Positions 10,416 to 21,207 of a stretch of DNA of 64,000 bases are shown in pieces. The notes under the pieces were generated by a model. The model was not told the origin of the DNA and did not search any database. It saw only the letters and a program-made list of their open reading frames with translations. Numbering within the stretch: the first letter of the stretch is position 1; the number at the start of each line of letters is the position of its first letter. The stretch covers positions 558,001-622,000 of the forward strand of contig JAKZHN010000017.1 of assembly GCA_037179335.1 (NCBI GenBank), written 5' to 3'. The DNA comes from Cyclaneusma minus (lineage: Eukaryota; Ascomycota; Leotiomycetes; Marthamycetales; Marthamycetaceae). The position numbers were made by a program, and so were the translations under genes.

Positions 10416-13039
10416 ATGAAATCTCCCACATCCCTCGCAGCACTGGCAGCTCTTCTAGCGCCACTAGCAACAGCCATCTCCCTCTCCGTAGCTTCCGTAG
10501 GCGGAAACGCTTCTTCCCCGCTGATGTACGGCATAATGTTCGAAGACATGTACGTACCTTCGCCCAGCCCAGCGCCGTTCATCACCCACCCATAAGCAGC
10601 GCATCAAACATCTGTTGAGAATTAAGAAGTGTTTGCTGAGTTGCTGAGTACGAGTATAGAAACCATTCCGGCGATGGCGGCATATATGCAGAACTAATCC
10701 GCAACCGCGCCTTTCAAGGCAACTCCTCGACCGTCACCATCGATCCCTGGGTCGCTTTCCCTAGCAATTCCTCTAGCACCCTGACGCTGCAAAGCCTTTC
10801 GACGCCTCTCAGCGCCGCCTTGCCCGTCTCGCTGAACGTCGCTGCCGCAGCTGCAAACACAACGGTGGGGATTGCGAATCCAGGGTACTGGGGCATCGAT
10901 ATACTCGTCCAGCCCTACACCGGTTCCTTCTGGACCCATGGAGCCTTTTCAGGAAATATAACTGCATCGTTGCAAAGTACAACAGTGGGTACAACCTGGG
11001 CATCGACGGATATTGAGGTCGTAAGTGAAAGCGATGTGTGGACGAAGTGGAATTTTACTTTGACGCCGACGGCTGCGGCTGGCGATGTGAATAATACGTT
11101 TGCGCTATCCTGGACCGCGAACGAAGCTGGCGAGAGTTTGGATTTGAATTTGATATCGCTTTTTCCGCCGACTTATAAGAGGAGGGAGAATGGGATGCGG
11201 GTTGATTTGATGGAGAGTTTGAAGGGGCTTAATCCGTCGTTTCTTAGGATGCCGGGAGGGAATAACTTGTAAGTGGAGATTTTGTATGCTTGTTGGGAGG
11301 AGAAAAATGAGAGAAACTGTGCTAGAGAGGTAGAGAGATAGCTAACGGATTCGAAAAACAGAGAAGGAAATTATGAAGGATCATACTGGAACTGGACGGA
11401 TACGATTGGTCCTCTGGAAGACAGACCCGGTTATGCAGGAACTTGGGGTTATGAAAACACGCTTGGACTTGGTCTTGCCGAGTATCTCAACGTATGGCGT
11501 TACCCCTTTTCCTTTGCAGTTACAGTGGGCGTAAAAAGTCTGAATACGGCCTACAGTCTCCGCTGGATTGCGAATATTCCAAATAACCAGGAATATTCCC
11601 AGTCCCAGTAATTAGGAATATTCCAGGTGCTTTGGGATATCCCAAATAATTTGGAACATTTCAAATTATTGGGAATATTCCTGGGTATTTGGGATATTTA
11701 CAATTATTCGGAGACTGTAGACCGTATTCAGACTTTTTTCCTCCCACTGTATTTAGGATAGAGAAATTTGGACTGACAGGGACAAAAAGTGGTGTGTAGA
11801 TCTAGAGATGGAGCCGATCCTAGCCGTCTGGGCAGGCCTGTACCTAGACGGCGCAGTGGTCGCCGAAGCCGACTTCGACCCCGTCATTCAAAATACACTG
11901 AACGAGCTCGAATACGTGCTTGGCGACACGTCGACGACGTACGGTGCCCTGAGAGCTTCTCATGGCTATCCAGACCCTTGGGAGGTGAATTATATCGAGG
12001 TAGTATTTCCCTGCCGTTAAGAACCCGTACAAAATTTTGAGAAGATGAGCGCTTACCAGATATTGGACAACAGGTCGGCAACGAAGACCACCTAAACGGC
12101 GGCCTAGATTCCTACACCGCCTACCGCTTCCAACTCCTATACGACCCCATCATCGCCGCCTACCCATCCATGAACATATACGCCTCCACGATCGAGTCTC
12201 CCACCAAACCGGGCAACTCAGGCGGCGACTACCACCAGTACACACGTCCCGATTACTTTGTCTCCCAATTCAACTTTTTCGACAATGGCTACAATGACAC
12301 GAACAAGGTGTTCATTGGCGAGTATGCGGTTGTGCAACCGAACACTCCAGATCTTGAGGGCGTCGACTGGGACGATGCGAGGAGCGTGTATCCGTTCTGG
12401 ATTGGGACGGTGTCGGAAGCGGTTTTCTTGATTGGGATGGAGAGGAATGGGGAGAATATGCTGGGTGCGAGCTATGCGCCGTTGTTGCAAAATATGAATA
12501 GTTATGAATGGTCGGTGAGTTATCGCTTGATATCCTGACATCCGAGTCTTCTGGAAAGAGAACTGACGTTAGTTGCTCCCAGCCGGATCTGATCAGCTTT
12601 GATGCCAGCACGGTCACAGAATCGACTAGTTATTATCAGATCCAGGTAAGTAAGTGTGAGGAGGAAGACAGAGTCTAGCTAACACTTGTCTTAGCTCTTC
12701 TCAGCCAACCGCATCTCGGAGACGCTTCCGGTGACTTCGGATACTGGATTCGACCCGGCATACTGGGTTGCAGGGATCAACAACTCGACTGGCTCGTTCA
12801 TCTTGAAGGTAGCCGTGTACAACACAACAGACTCGGTGCCTTTCAGTGTTGCATTTGATGGAGTTGAGGAGGGAGCCAGCGCGACTTTGACAACGCTGAC
12901 TGCTCCGGATCCATACACATCGAATGCTCTGGGTAGCAGTAATGCGGTGGTCACCAATGTGACGACGTTGACGGCCGGTAGTGGAGGAGCTTTGAGTTTC
13001 TCGCTGCCTGAGTGGAGCATTGCTGTCTTGACCACGTGA
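10416..13039 (+). CDS. Secreted GH51 alpha-L-arabinofuranosidase
   Basis: Seven exons, 10416..10549, 10660..11268, 11362..11491, 11790..11999, 12074..12514, 12583..12645 and 12695..13039, join to 643 residues. A signal peptide (about residues 1-20) precedes 'MYGIMFEDINHSGDGG', the conserved N-terminal GH51 block. The acid/base is E365 in VGNEDH and the nucleophile E444 in VFIGEYAV. The region 'FLRMPGGNNLEG' is also a GH51 signature. The C-terminal beta-sandwich ends with a SFSLPEWSIAVLT motif normal for the family. The enzyme removes terminal arabinofuranose from arabinan and arabinoxylan outside the cell. Intron 3 is 298 nt because it contains a 227-bp inverted-repeat element (11523-11749); without it the intron would be about 70 nt. 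The splice after the element restores WCVDLEMEPILAVWAG, which supports the model. Confidence 0.94.
11523..11749. mobile_element. MITE-like element with mariner-type ends, inside GH51 intron 3
   Basis: Terminal inverted repeats of about 40 bp begin CAGTGGG, contain AAAAAGTCTGAATACGG and end CTACAGTCTCC; the two arms differ at only a few positions. A TA dinucleotide flanks both ends (11521-11522 and 11750-11751), as expected for Tc1/mariner-type insertion. The interior is not coding. It is built of about seven units of 18-20 bp resembling GGAATATTCCAAATAATTT. Confidence 0.85.
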
Positions 13040-14386
13040 GAGGGCGTATATAGAAATGAAAGCGGAGATCGTCTTGCAGACTGTCTTTTGTCAAGCCCCG
13101 TTGAGCTGTTGCGAATATCTTCCTCGGCGACGATCCGATCAAGGTCCATCCAAGAGCTCAGTCTTGTTGTGCAGTTTTCCAGGAATAGCTCCCAATGAGC
13201 CTCCGATCTTCACTTCTTCGACCTCACGCCGTCTCGAAGTCTGTCCAAACAGTCAGAGATGAAAAGCTCCCTGCCGGTTTTCCCAGCGTCCGGGGTACTC
13301 CAGACTTTGCGCATTGTCTGTTCAACGCTGCAGATACTGGGGAAATAAGCTTAGAGTCGGATGATTACATGCCTGCTTGGGGTGGCAGGTCATTGCATGT
13401 GGTGACGTTCTCGCTGGTATGACGCAGGCGGGTTGTCGCGAAGATGAAACTGTGCGAGTGTTCCAGTTCGCGTTCTGGCTTGTTACTGGCCGAGCTGGAC
13501 TATGTGGAGATGCTGTTTTTGGTGTTTCGGTGATGTTGGGAATGGGGATGGCCGCGGGGTTGGGTCGCATGAAGGCTGAGGCGGAGAAATGCGGACGAAG
13601 GTTCAATTGATCAGCCGTTTGATCATGATGCTATGATTATTGAACGATCGTTCCCATCAATCCGTTAGTTCGCGACCAGTGCCATCTGACAGCTCGGACC
13701 GACGGTTGCAACATGTTCCATTTTTGCTGGTAACACGGCAGTAGTGGTCGGATGAGGCGGCAAAGTCGTGTTCTAAGAATAGATTATTGATGACAGCGGT
13801 CAAGTGCTGAAGCGCCGGTATTATTAGGCTGGGAAGACGTGCAGGACCGTGGAGAAGCAAGTGCGCATTGGAACTTTTGATCACTAATTTACGGTTGGTA
13901 TAGCAGCTTGTAAGAGACCCATTGACTAGTTTGTTCTGTTGTTGAGGGGAACATGAAGCTGAAAATTAAACAATAATGCGTGCAATCGGGGTTGCGCGGC
14001 CACGGCGCACGGGCTGCGATCATTTGCCTCGCCCCTTTGGTGACTCGACAGAACCTGCACAGGGCGACGGCAGGGCGACGGCAAGCCTGGTGTGAAGGGG
14101 CTTGCCGCGCACGAAAGTGCACTTAGGCGCCGCCATAACTGAGAGTGCGCGGCCCTTCGCCCCAAGATGCCCTCCGAATCTCGTCTCTTCCCTAAGTTCC
14201 CAGTCCACTTTTTTCAACTTTGATCATCCCTCTGTCGTTTTCAGGAAACAATCTCCCGAACTTCAAAAATCTGTCTCTCGCTGATTAACCACTTTTTCCT
14301 TCACACTACATACCTTCCACCACCAAGCCGCCGCTTCACTGATCCTCCCCTCCGCGCGCTCGCAGACTCCATACTCGAGTTCCACC
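13040..14386. other. Intergenic region upstream of the Mid2-like gene
   Basis: No supported gene. A short 77-codon frame at 13377-13610 has no recognisable feature. An 11-bp motif, CAGGGCGACGG, is tandemly duplicated near 14057. Confidence 0.5.
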
Positions 14387-15325
14387 ATGATCGGATCTGA
14401 GAGACTCTGGCGGGTCGCCTTCGTGGCCCTCGCCATATTCGCCATCGTACACGCCAACTTCATCGACGACCTCATCTTCAGGCGTCGGGACGACCCCGCA
14501 AACGCCGTAGCAGCTACGGGATCTTCCTCTTCAGCAGCACCAACCTCTTCAGCAGCACCAACCTCTTCAGCAGCACCTTCATCGTCAGCTGAACCCACCT
14601 CAACCACCAAAGAGTCCTCCTCTGCCACGTCAACCTCAACCTCCGAGAAAACTTCAAGCACCGATGACGCCACATCCTCCGAAGCTCCAACTTCGGCGAC
14701 CGCAGAGCCGACGTCGAACACCGATGCCTCATCCTCCGGAGCTCCAACATCCGCCCCAGAGACAAGTGCTAGTGAGACGACCTCGGACTCAGATTCGAAC
14801 TCACCGCCACCTACCCAGACATCAGATGGAACTTCTGCGACTAAGAGCAGCTCGGGCGGTACGAAGACTGCCAAGGTCACAAGCACGGCCGCCATAACTG
14901 CTCCCCCCAAAGTTGTCACCGTCGTGTCCACTGTCGAGACCACCAACTCGGCCGGCAGCACCTACAACACCATAGTCACACATCAATCCACTGCTTCTCC
15001 CACAGCAACCTCCACCGCTGGCCTCACAGGCGACGACTCCGACAGCAGTAGCTCTGGCATGAGCACAACCACGCGAAACACCATTATCGGCGTCGTGGTA
15101 GGTGTAGGAGGAGCAATCATCCTAGCCGGCCTCTTCGCTGTCTCCTGGCGCGTCTGGGGCCGCAAGCGCCGCAACGTCCGCGACGAGAGCGACGGCCTCA
15201 TGATGGACGGCAAGAGCTACGGCCACGAAAAATCCAGCAGCGTAGACCGCACCAACCCGTTCCAATCGACGCTCGAAAGCTACCACAACCCGGCAAACAA
15301 CGTCAACACGGCCTCGAATTTTTAA
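14387..15325 (+). CDS. Mid2/WSC-type single-pass cell-surface protein
   Basis: A single exon of 312 residues with a good CACCATG start context. It has a signal peptide (about 1-23), then a roughly 200-residue Ser/Thr/Ala-rich ectodomain, one membrane span at about 232-253 (NTIIGVVVGVGGAIILAGLF), a basic stop-transfer stretch WGRKRRN and a 55-residue cytosolic tail rich in Ser, Asn and Asp. This layout matches Mid2-like wall-stress sensors, which report cell-wall strain to the integrity pathway through Rho1 exchange factors. There is no cysteine-rich WSC head, so the assignment rests on architecture only. An 18-bp tandem repeat near 14528-14580 encodes repeated SSAAPT. It could also be a structural mucin-like membrane protein. 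Confidence 0.75.
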   Translation: MIGSERLWRVAFVALAIFAIVHANFIDDLIFRRRDDPANAVAATGSSSSAAPTSSAAPTSSAAPSSSAEPTSTTKESSSATSTSTSEKTSSTDDATSSEAPTSATAEPTSNTDASSSGAPTSAPETSASETTSDSDSNSPPPTQTSDGTSATKSSSGGTKTAKVTSTAAITAPPKVVTVVSTVETTNSAGSTYNTIVTHQSTASPTATSTAGLTGDDSDSSSSGMSTTTRNTIIGVVVGVGGAIILAGLFAVSWRVWGRKRRNVRDESDGLMMDGKSYGHEKSSSVDRTNPFQSTLESYHNPANNVNTASNF

Positions 15326-16570
15326 GAGCTTGCTTTATCGAAATTGTACAAATGGAATACAGCGGGCTTGCGGGCGAAATTCATCATTGAAGACTTCTTC
15401 TTTTGCATGCATGGGCACGGTGTATATGGGAACGAATCTTTTTTACTGCTCGGGGACACGCTCGGGAGTTTTCCCCTGACGTACCTTGCGAAATGTCGTT
15501 GTTGGTATTTTAGCGGCGCATGGAATGATCTTTCCCACGATTCCCCTAACTTCATTTGAAGAGAAATTTCCTATTATTGTTTTAATGCGCGCGGCGGCAC
15601 ACCTGGTGGCCATTAGCCGGCGGAGTTGCGTTCCCTTTACTGAGAAGTAATGGAAAGAAAGTGCGGTGGGAAATAAGGCACAATGGGGGAGAAGGAGCAC
15701 AGTTCGGACGAACTACGATCTGATGTGCTGTTCCTAGGCGTATGATGGGTAGGATAGACGAGCAGTCAGGAAGCGCAAAAGCAATCCGATGTCTATCAAC
15801 AAGCTTGGCCCCTTCGTCGTGACAAATCTTCTCTGCACGATTTTGACCCTTGCAGTAATTAGGAGTACTCCTGATGGTTGAGAATATTCCTAACTACTGA
15901 GAATATTCCTAACTATTGAGAATATCTCTATTAATTGGGCATCCCTGGTGGTTGAATAGCAGTTACTCACACAAGCCATTGCCGCCAACCCCACTCTCTC
16001 AACACATTTGTGCATTTGAACATTACAAGATCCGTAGAACCCAACCCATCCATTCCTTAACCCCATTATCTTTTTCAACTCGATCTACATCCTATGACCT
16101 CACTCACTCCCCGCCTCCATCCATCACCTTCCATCAATTGATCTCCGCAACATCACGCCTCAATCGCTCGGACATCCAGTAGTGTCAGCCTCGTTTCAGC
16201 ATCCTCGTCTCGCGTTTCAAGAAGCGCAAACCCGGTCTGTGATTCCACAACAACCATTCCATTTCCACATCACACTGCTCGCCTGTCGCAAACGTCCAGT
16301 TTGAAGCGCTCAAACGATGTAGGTCTTACGGTCTGTGAGCCGTCGTTCTCTTACACACTGTTCTGTCTTATTCCCGCTGTCTTTCCTAGTACGAAATCCA
16401 TCCTTTTACCACTGCGTACTGCGAACTCTTTCTTACAAACTTACTACGGTTCACTGCACGATTCACTGCGAACGACGAGGATCTTCTGAGAGAGCTTGAG
16501 TCGCAACTCGCTTCCTGAATTTTCTTTTTCTCTGTCCATCCAGTCCGCATTTCCATTCTCCCTTCCAAAA
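15326..16570. other. Intergenic region with a short 19-bp-type repeat cluster
   Basis: No gene recognised. A cluster of GAATATTCC-type units lies at about 15854-15940, and a pyrimidine-rich leader of the next gene lies at about 16380-16570. Confidence 0.5.
15854..15940. repeat. Short tandem repeat of GAGAATATTCCTAACTATT-type units
   Basis: About four units of 18-20 bp resemble the interior of the element at 11523-11749 (GGAATATTCC followed by AATTATT). I see no terminal inverted repeats here, so this may be a truncated copy. Confidence 0.6.
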
Positions 16571-17456
16571 ATGCGCCTGCGCCTACCCAACCTCCAACCA
16601 TCCCCCCAAACCCCGCTCGCAATCCTCACACTCCTCACATTCACAATAGCAGCCGTAAAGGCAATGGATTACGGTATGGAGTTTGCGATTTATGGACGTG
16701 CTGTGGAAGGTCAGGGAGGGACGAATTTGCAGCCGTTTACGGGTGCGTTGGGAGGTGTTGGTGCGCCGCCGGTATGTTTGTTTTTGGTTTTGGTTTTGTT
16801 TTTGTGACTTTTGCTGGTTGGTTTGGTTTGGTTTTGGCTTGCTTGAGAAGGTATGATCGGGGGAGGGGGTGTTTTGGGGGGTGTTGATTGGGGATAGTGT
16901 GGGGGGCTTGGATGTTTGGGTTGATTTGGATTTTTGAGGGATGGAGAGGGGAGGAGTTGCTGGTGAACCAGTCGGTGAAAGAGAATACTGGAAGATACCT
17001 ACATGGTTGCAAGTGCTGGCATGATTGATGGCTTGGTATCTTGATACTGTGGTATATGGGGGAGAGGGCGAGAAGAGAGCTAACACCCAGTCCCCAAAAA
17101 TCCAGATCACACAATCAGACGACACAAGCCACCCCTTTGCCGTCGAAGACGAAACGATGCCCGATTTCTCCAGCGCCGGCCAGCGCTCCTGCGATACGCA
17201 GAAGAATCAATGTGCCAATATGGCGAATAAGGGTGGGGTCGATTTCAAGGTTGGGGATTGTGATACGCAGAATGGTATGTTTGTTGGTGGACTTGGGGAT
17301 GGCCCGGGTGGGGGTAAGGGGATAAGGCTGATGAAATGCACAGATGATTGTAATAATGCTATTAAGCAGGCGACGGTGACGACTTTTGGAACACCGCCGC
17401 CGCCGGCGCAGACGACTTTTACGAATGGGGGTTTTTTGTTTATGTGTGATGAATGA
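16571..17456 (+). CDS. Small secreted protein with a CDxQ...C / DCDxQ...C cysteine motif
   Basis: Three exons, 16571..16771, 17091..17274 and 17344..17456, give 165 residues. An N-terminal hydrophobic stretch (LAILTLLTFTIAAVKA) acts as a probable signal peptide. The mature part contains SHPFAVEDETMPDFSSAGQ, then RSCDTQKNQCANMAN and DCDTQNDDCNNAIKQA, a repeated C-D-x-Q-x3-C signature that I associate with a widespread family of fungal secreted proteins of unknown role. The second intron (67 nt) was placed because it restores the second motif's last cysteine; reading through gives a Gly-rich stretch without it. The first intron is long (319 nt) and G/T-rich, so an extra small exon in it is possible. 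Function unknown. Confidence 0.72.
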
Positions 17457-18067
17457 GGGGGTTGGGAGAGTGAGTTTGTGGGGATGGGGTGTGTGGGTGG
17501 TTTCAGGGGATACTAATTGAGGGATTACATGGGCGTCTAGGCGTGGTACTGGGTACTTATGTCGTGTGGTTTGGGTGTTTGGGCATATAAGAGTTGACAG
17601 TCGTTCAGGTTCTTGCGGTCGATCCTGTCCATCGGAGCTGGTCTAAATCATCGGACTTCCTAGTCGTTTGAATCGATTCAGCTCATTGGGGATGATCGTC
17701 TGGGGCTCGCTGTAAAACAAGAAAGGGGTGTTAGGCTTTTGTCTCCTCGCGGTATACTGGTTCCACAATCCAAACCAGAGAAAGGAAAGGGGTCAGTTGC
17801 AAGCAGTCCTCAAAGGCTTAGTAGGAGTCACGCATGAGCAGTCAAAAGCTGAAACTCTTGAGCAAATGTTTTCCACACGATTGCATTCGAAGCTAAGATT
17901 CCTAGAGTCCCTGTTGCCTTTCAAATTGGTTTTCGTCGCCCTTCCCCAAACCATAGGATGCAAATGACAGTGTTCTGTGAGATCGAATCCAGGAGAGAAT
18001 TGTGAAAGACGGTGATAGTGTCCGCTCCCCAGAACTGCATCGCAGCGTCGTTCAGTTCATAGGGGGC
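17457..18067. other. Intergenic spacer between convergent genes
   Basis: No conserved frame, repeat or RNA gene seen. Confidence 0.5.
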
Positions 18068-18849
18068 CTATAGTAGGTACTTCGATATATTGTCACCATA
18101 CCATGGAGCCTCAAGCCCGTTTCCGCATGCTTGCTTAACAGCTTCAGCCATGGGACCATCTTGATTCATAACCCGAGCACAAGTAATGCCGGTTCCTCGA
18201 AAAGCAAGGGCGTCTGCGACGAATTCAAACAGGGGAGAGTGCTTCGGGGGGATTTCACCATTAACCTGGAGTTGGTCAAACAGTGTCTCATCGAAAGGAA
18301 TCTCATGGCCATCATCTTCGAAGTCGCCGCCTTCTTCATCCCCGAGATCACTGTCTTCTTCATCTTCGGAGTCATGTTCTGCTCTTACAAGGAAGTATTT
18401 ATGGTGCTCAGTATACCAATGAAGCACGGCGTTCTGGAAAAGGCGAGCACCGAGCTCTTCGCCGAAGATCCAGAGGTTGGGAAGAGAGACCAGGCAGTAG
18501 TTCTCAGGGAAACGAGCGGTGTAGAGCCAGTAAACGAAGAACTTGAAGCAGTAGAAGCTAGTCGCTTGATAATCGTCGGGTCTAATGACGGTGCTTGAGA
18601 CGATGTCGGTCCACGGGAACGTGGTCTTGGTGATCTTTCCATCCAAATCCTGAAACTTGCTTGAGAAAGCTTTGAGTAGGGCTTCCGGAGCTTTGACGTC
18701 GCCATGATAGGGAAATTGCAGCGTGTATGTGCCGGAATTGAGAAGCATGTAGCGAGTTAGATTCTGAACGAGAAGCAGCAAGCACTTTGAATTACGAACC
18801 GGTTCATCACGACCAACCGGTCGTCGTGTTCAAGCTTATTCATTGCCAT
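18068..18849 (-). CDS. BTB/POZ-like protein, short paralogue
   Basis: The main exon runs from about 18763 to a stop at 18068 (about 230 residues). An upstream exon beginning MAMNKLEHDDRL (ATG at 18849) probably precedes it. The intron between them is uncertain: the obvious GTAATT donor would give only 32 nt, whereas a GTGATG donor gives 47 nt. The core carries 'FKFFVYWLYTARF' and 'LWIFGEELGARLFQNAVL', the WLYTG-type block and following helix of fungal BTB proteins, which act as dimerisation or cullin-adaptor modules. It aligns throughout with the neighbour at 20111-21207 but ends after '...APWYGDNISKYLL', lacking that protein's last 115 or so residues, and has an acidic insert (EDEEDSDLGDEEGGDFEDD). 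Both genes seem to have a 5' leader intron. Confidence 0.68.
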
Positions 18850-20110
18850 GATGAGATCGTGAGCTGCTAAATGCGTTAGCATCCTTGATGAGGGTTTGAT
18901 ACATGATAAATGCATGGTGAACTTACGACAATGAGAGCCGATTCGATTGTGAAGACTCGGACAAGTAAATCCTCGCAAGAAACAGGTTAAATCTGAAGTT
19001 GAAGTTGAAGTGGTGGGTAACAGAAATTGGATGTAAAAGAACAGAGAAGCAAACCGCAATGGCCTTCTTATAGCGGGGCGAAGGACAGGCTGGGGAGGCA
19101 AAAAGGAAGAAGGTCCACCAGCTAGTGAAGTGGAATGTGTGAAGGTATAAAGCGGCAGGAAGACGACAAGGCAGCAAGCTGAAAGTTTCGGATGGAGAGA
19201 GGGGTTAAAGTTTAGAACTTTGGCTTGTTAAGGCGAGCTGCAGACATCACATGTTATTTTTCCAGTTTCATAGTTTATAAAACTTGTGCTGAAAATTTGA
19301 CCCAACTCAAAGCCGCTGTCATTATCATGGTTATAAAGTAAATATGAAATACAGCAACTTTATTATGGTAAAGGGTACGGAACCCGCAGTTCGTGAGTCA
19401 CATTAGGCTTTGAAGGCAGCATGTACAGTGGATCCCAAGAGAATTGGCAGTGAGTCATCATTATACCCACTTTTTTGGATCTGAAAACGCAAGATTCTGA
19501 TATTTCATTGGTCAGAGCCAATTCCGAACTTCATGCAATAGCTATGGCAATAAAAGTCAAATGTGGGATACCGGGATCGGCGGACTCCACCCATCTCAAT
19601 CATCCCTTTGGGGCAAATTATCCTTTCCCCTCTAGATTCACAGCTTTATTTTATTGATCCAAATGAATAAGCCGATAATAGAAAATTACTGGAATGCTCC
19701 TAATCCTTAAAATATTTCCAATTCTTGGATACTCCCAGTCATTGCAGGGGGCAGGGGAATCAGACCTTTTTCGCCTAACTGGAATGTTTCTGCCAAAGTA
19801 CAGCACTTGATTGGAATATCCTTAATGATTGGGAACCTGGAATCTTCCAAAGGATTAAGAAACCTCGAATGACCGGAAACAGAAGTTCATCTGACCACTG
19901 CTACACCTTGATTTCAGGAAGGGGGTGCAGACTTTTTATCCTCACACTGTCACACTCAACACCGGGGAAAGAATAGACATCAGTCACAGCTTCACAATCA
20001 TGTATGGGTTTTCGAGTTCAACTCTGAGAGAAGCGATTTGCATTCTTGCCTGGTTCCTATCATGCTGCTTTTGCGTTCCCCGATAGCCAGGACTCGGAAA
20101 GCCACGCTCC
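18850..20110. other. Spacer between the tandem BTB paralogues, with decayed inverted-repeat elements
   Basis: No gene. It contains the leader of the short paralogue (probable GTAAGT...GCTAAC...CAG leader intron at about 18866-18928) and the repeat relic at about 19680-19949. Confidence 0.5.
19680..19949. mobile_element. Decayed copy of the mariner-ended MITE family
   Basis: The right end, CAGACTTTTTATCCTCACACTG at about 19928-19949, matches the right arm of the intact element at 11523-11749, and a second end-like stretch lies near 19758-19779. The interior has several GGAATATTCC-like and TTGGGA-like units of about 19 bp. No convincing left end was found; it may be two overlapping degraded copies. 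Confidence 0.55.
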
Positions 20111-21207
20111 TCATTGATCAGGTTTCTTAGGACCACGATAGAGGATCTCGGTAGAGGCTTCGCTGGGGGCCGCCTCGGCATCCTCGATGTTCATAGCGAA
20201 GGCCATCTCCAACTCACTAGTCAATTCCGCAGTAACCCTGGCAATGAGAGCAGGCAAATCCACTCCGTTCGGGACGACGCCGGCAGCAGAGAGCCGCTCG
20301 TTCCGATCCAACACTCGCCACACCATGTTGCCGTCAGGATCCCACGTCATGTGGATGCAGTTGAAATGCTCTAGCTTTTCCGCTGCATTTTCCCAGAGCA
20401 AAGGGTTGTTGGTGACAGAGCTGCCTTTGTCGGGGAATTCTTGACCATGAATCTTCAGAAGATACTTCTGCAGGTTCGGCTCCTTCCATGGTGCACCCCT
20501 AGACTTGGCGTTCTTAGCCATGGCTTTGATCTCCTCGAATGCTTCTTTTGCATCAGGCTGGTTCGTATTCTGGATCATAGTCCACAACGAGTCATCAGGA
20601 CCTTTGAATGCGACCACATCCTTGCAGTATTGTGCAAACTGCTTCCTGCCTTCTGGTATCTCTCCGTTGACCTTCAATTTCTGCCAGACATCGGAGTGAT
20701 AGGGGTTGTCAAAGGATTCTGCGTCGATGAGATTCTCGGAGAAATAGCCATGTTGCTCAGGATAGTGTTGCAGCAGACTATTTTGGAACAACGGGGCTCC
20801 AAGCTCCTCGCCAAAAAACCACAAGGTGTCGAGGTAGATCTCCTTAGTCGTGAAGGTCGTATGCAGGCGTCCTGTGTAGAGCCACTCGACGAAGAACTTG
20901 AAACTCAGGAAGCTCTTCCAGCCCTTGGTTCCCTCATCAAAGGTTGCGGGGGGGAAAGTAGCCCATCTTATCTCGCCTTTGTCGGGGATGCCGCTCAGCT
21001 CAGCGAACTTGGTTGAAAAGGTGCTCAGAAGGGCTTGGGGTACCTTGATATTGCCAAAGACACCCCAGACGAGGGTGTAGGAAGTGTCGGATGTCAAAAT
21101 CCTAGCTTGTGTGAGATTATGTTCTGAAAGACAAGGTGCTTGCAGGGGAATACTGACGCCTTCACCGCGTATTCACGGATGCCTCCTTTGAGAAGACTCA
21201 CAGCCAT
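20111..21207 (-). CDS. BTB/POZ-like protein, long paralogue
   Basis: Two exons, complement(20111..21101, 21158..21207), give 346 residues; the 56-nt intron has a GTCAGT donor. The first exon encodes MAVSLLKGGIREYAVKA. The BTB-like core contains 'FLSFKFFVEWLYTGRL' and 'LWFFGEELGAPLFQNSLL'. The C-terminal third (about residues 230-346) is absent from the short paralogue at 18068-18849. The best-aligned segments, such as KVNGEIP against QVNGEIP, show that the pair arose by duplication. A leader intron upstream (GTAAGA to CTGCAG at about 21219-21284) is likely. Fungal BTB-only proteins are abundant and mostly uncharacterised; no partner domain is visible here. Confidence 0.78.

Noticed and set aside
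14263..14961. 232-residue minus-strand frame at the Mid2-like gene
   Set aside because: Val/Glu/Ala-rich shadow of the Ser/Thr-rich repeat on the other strand.
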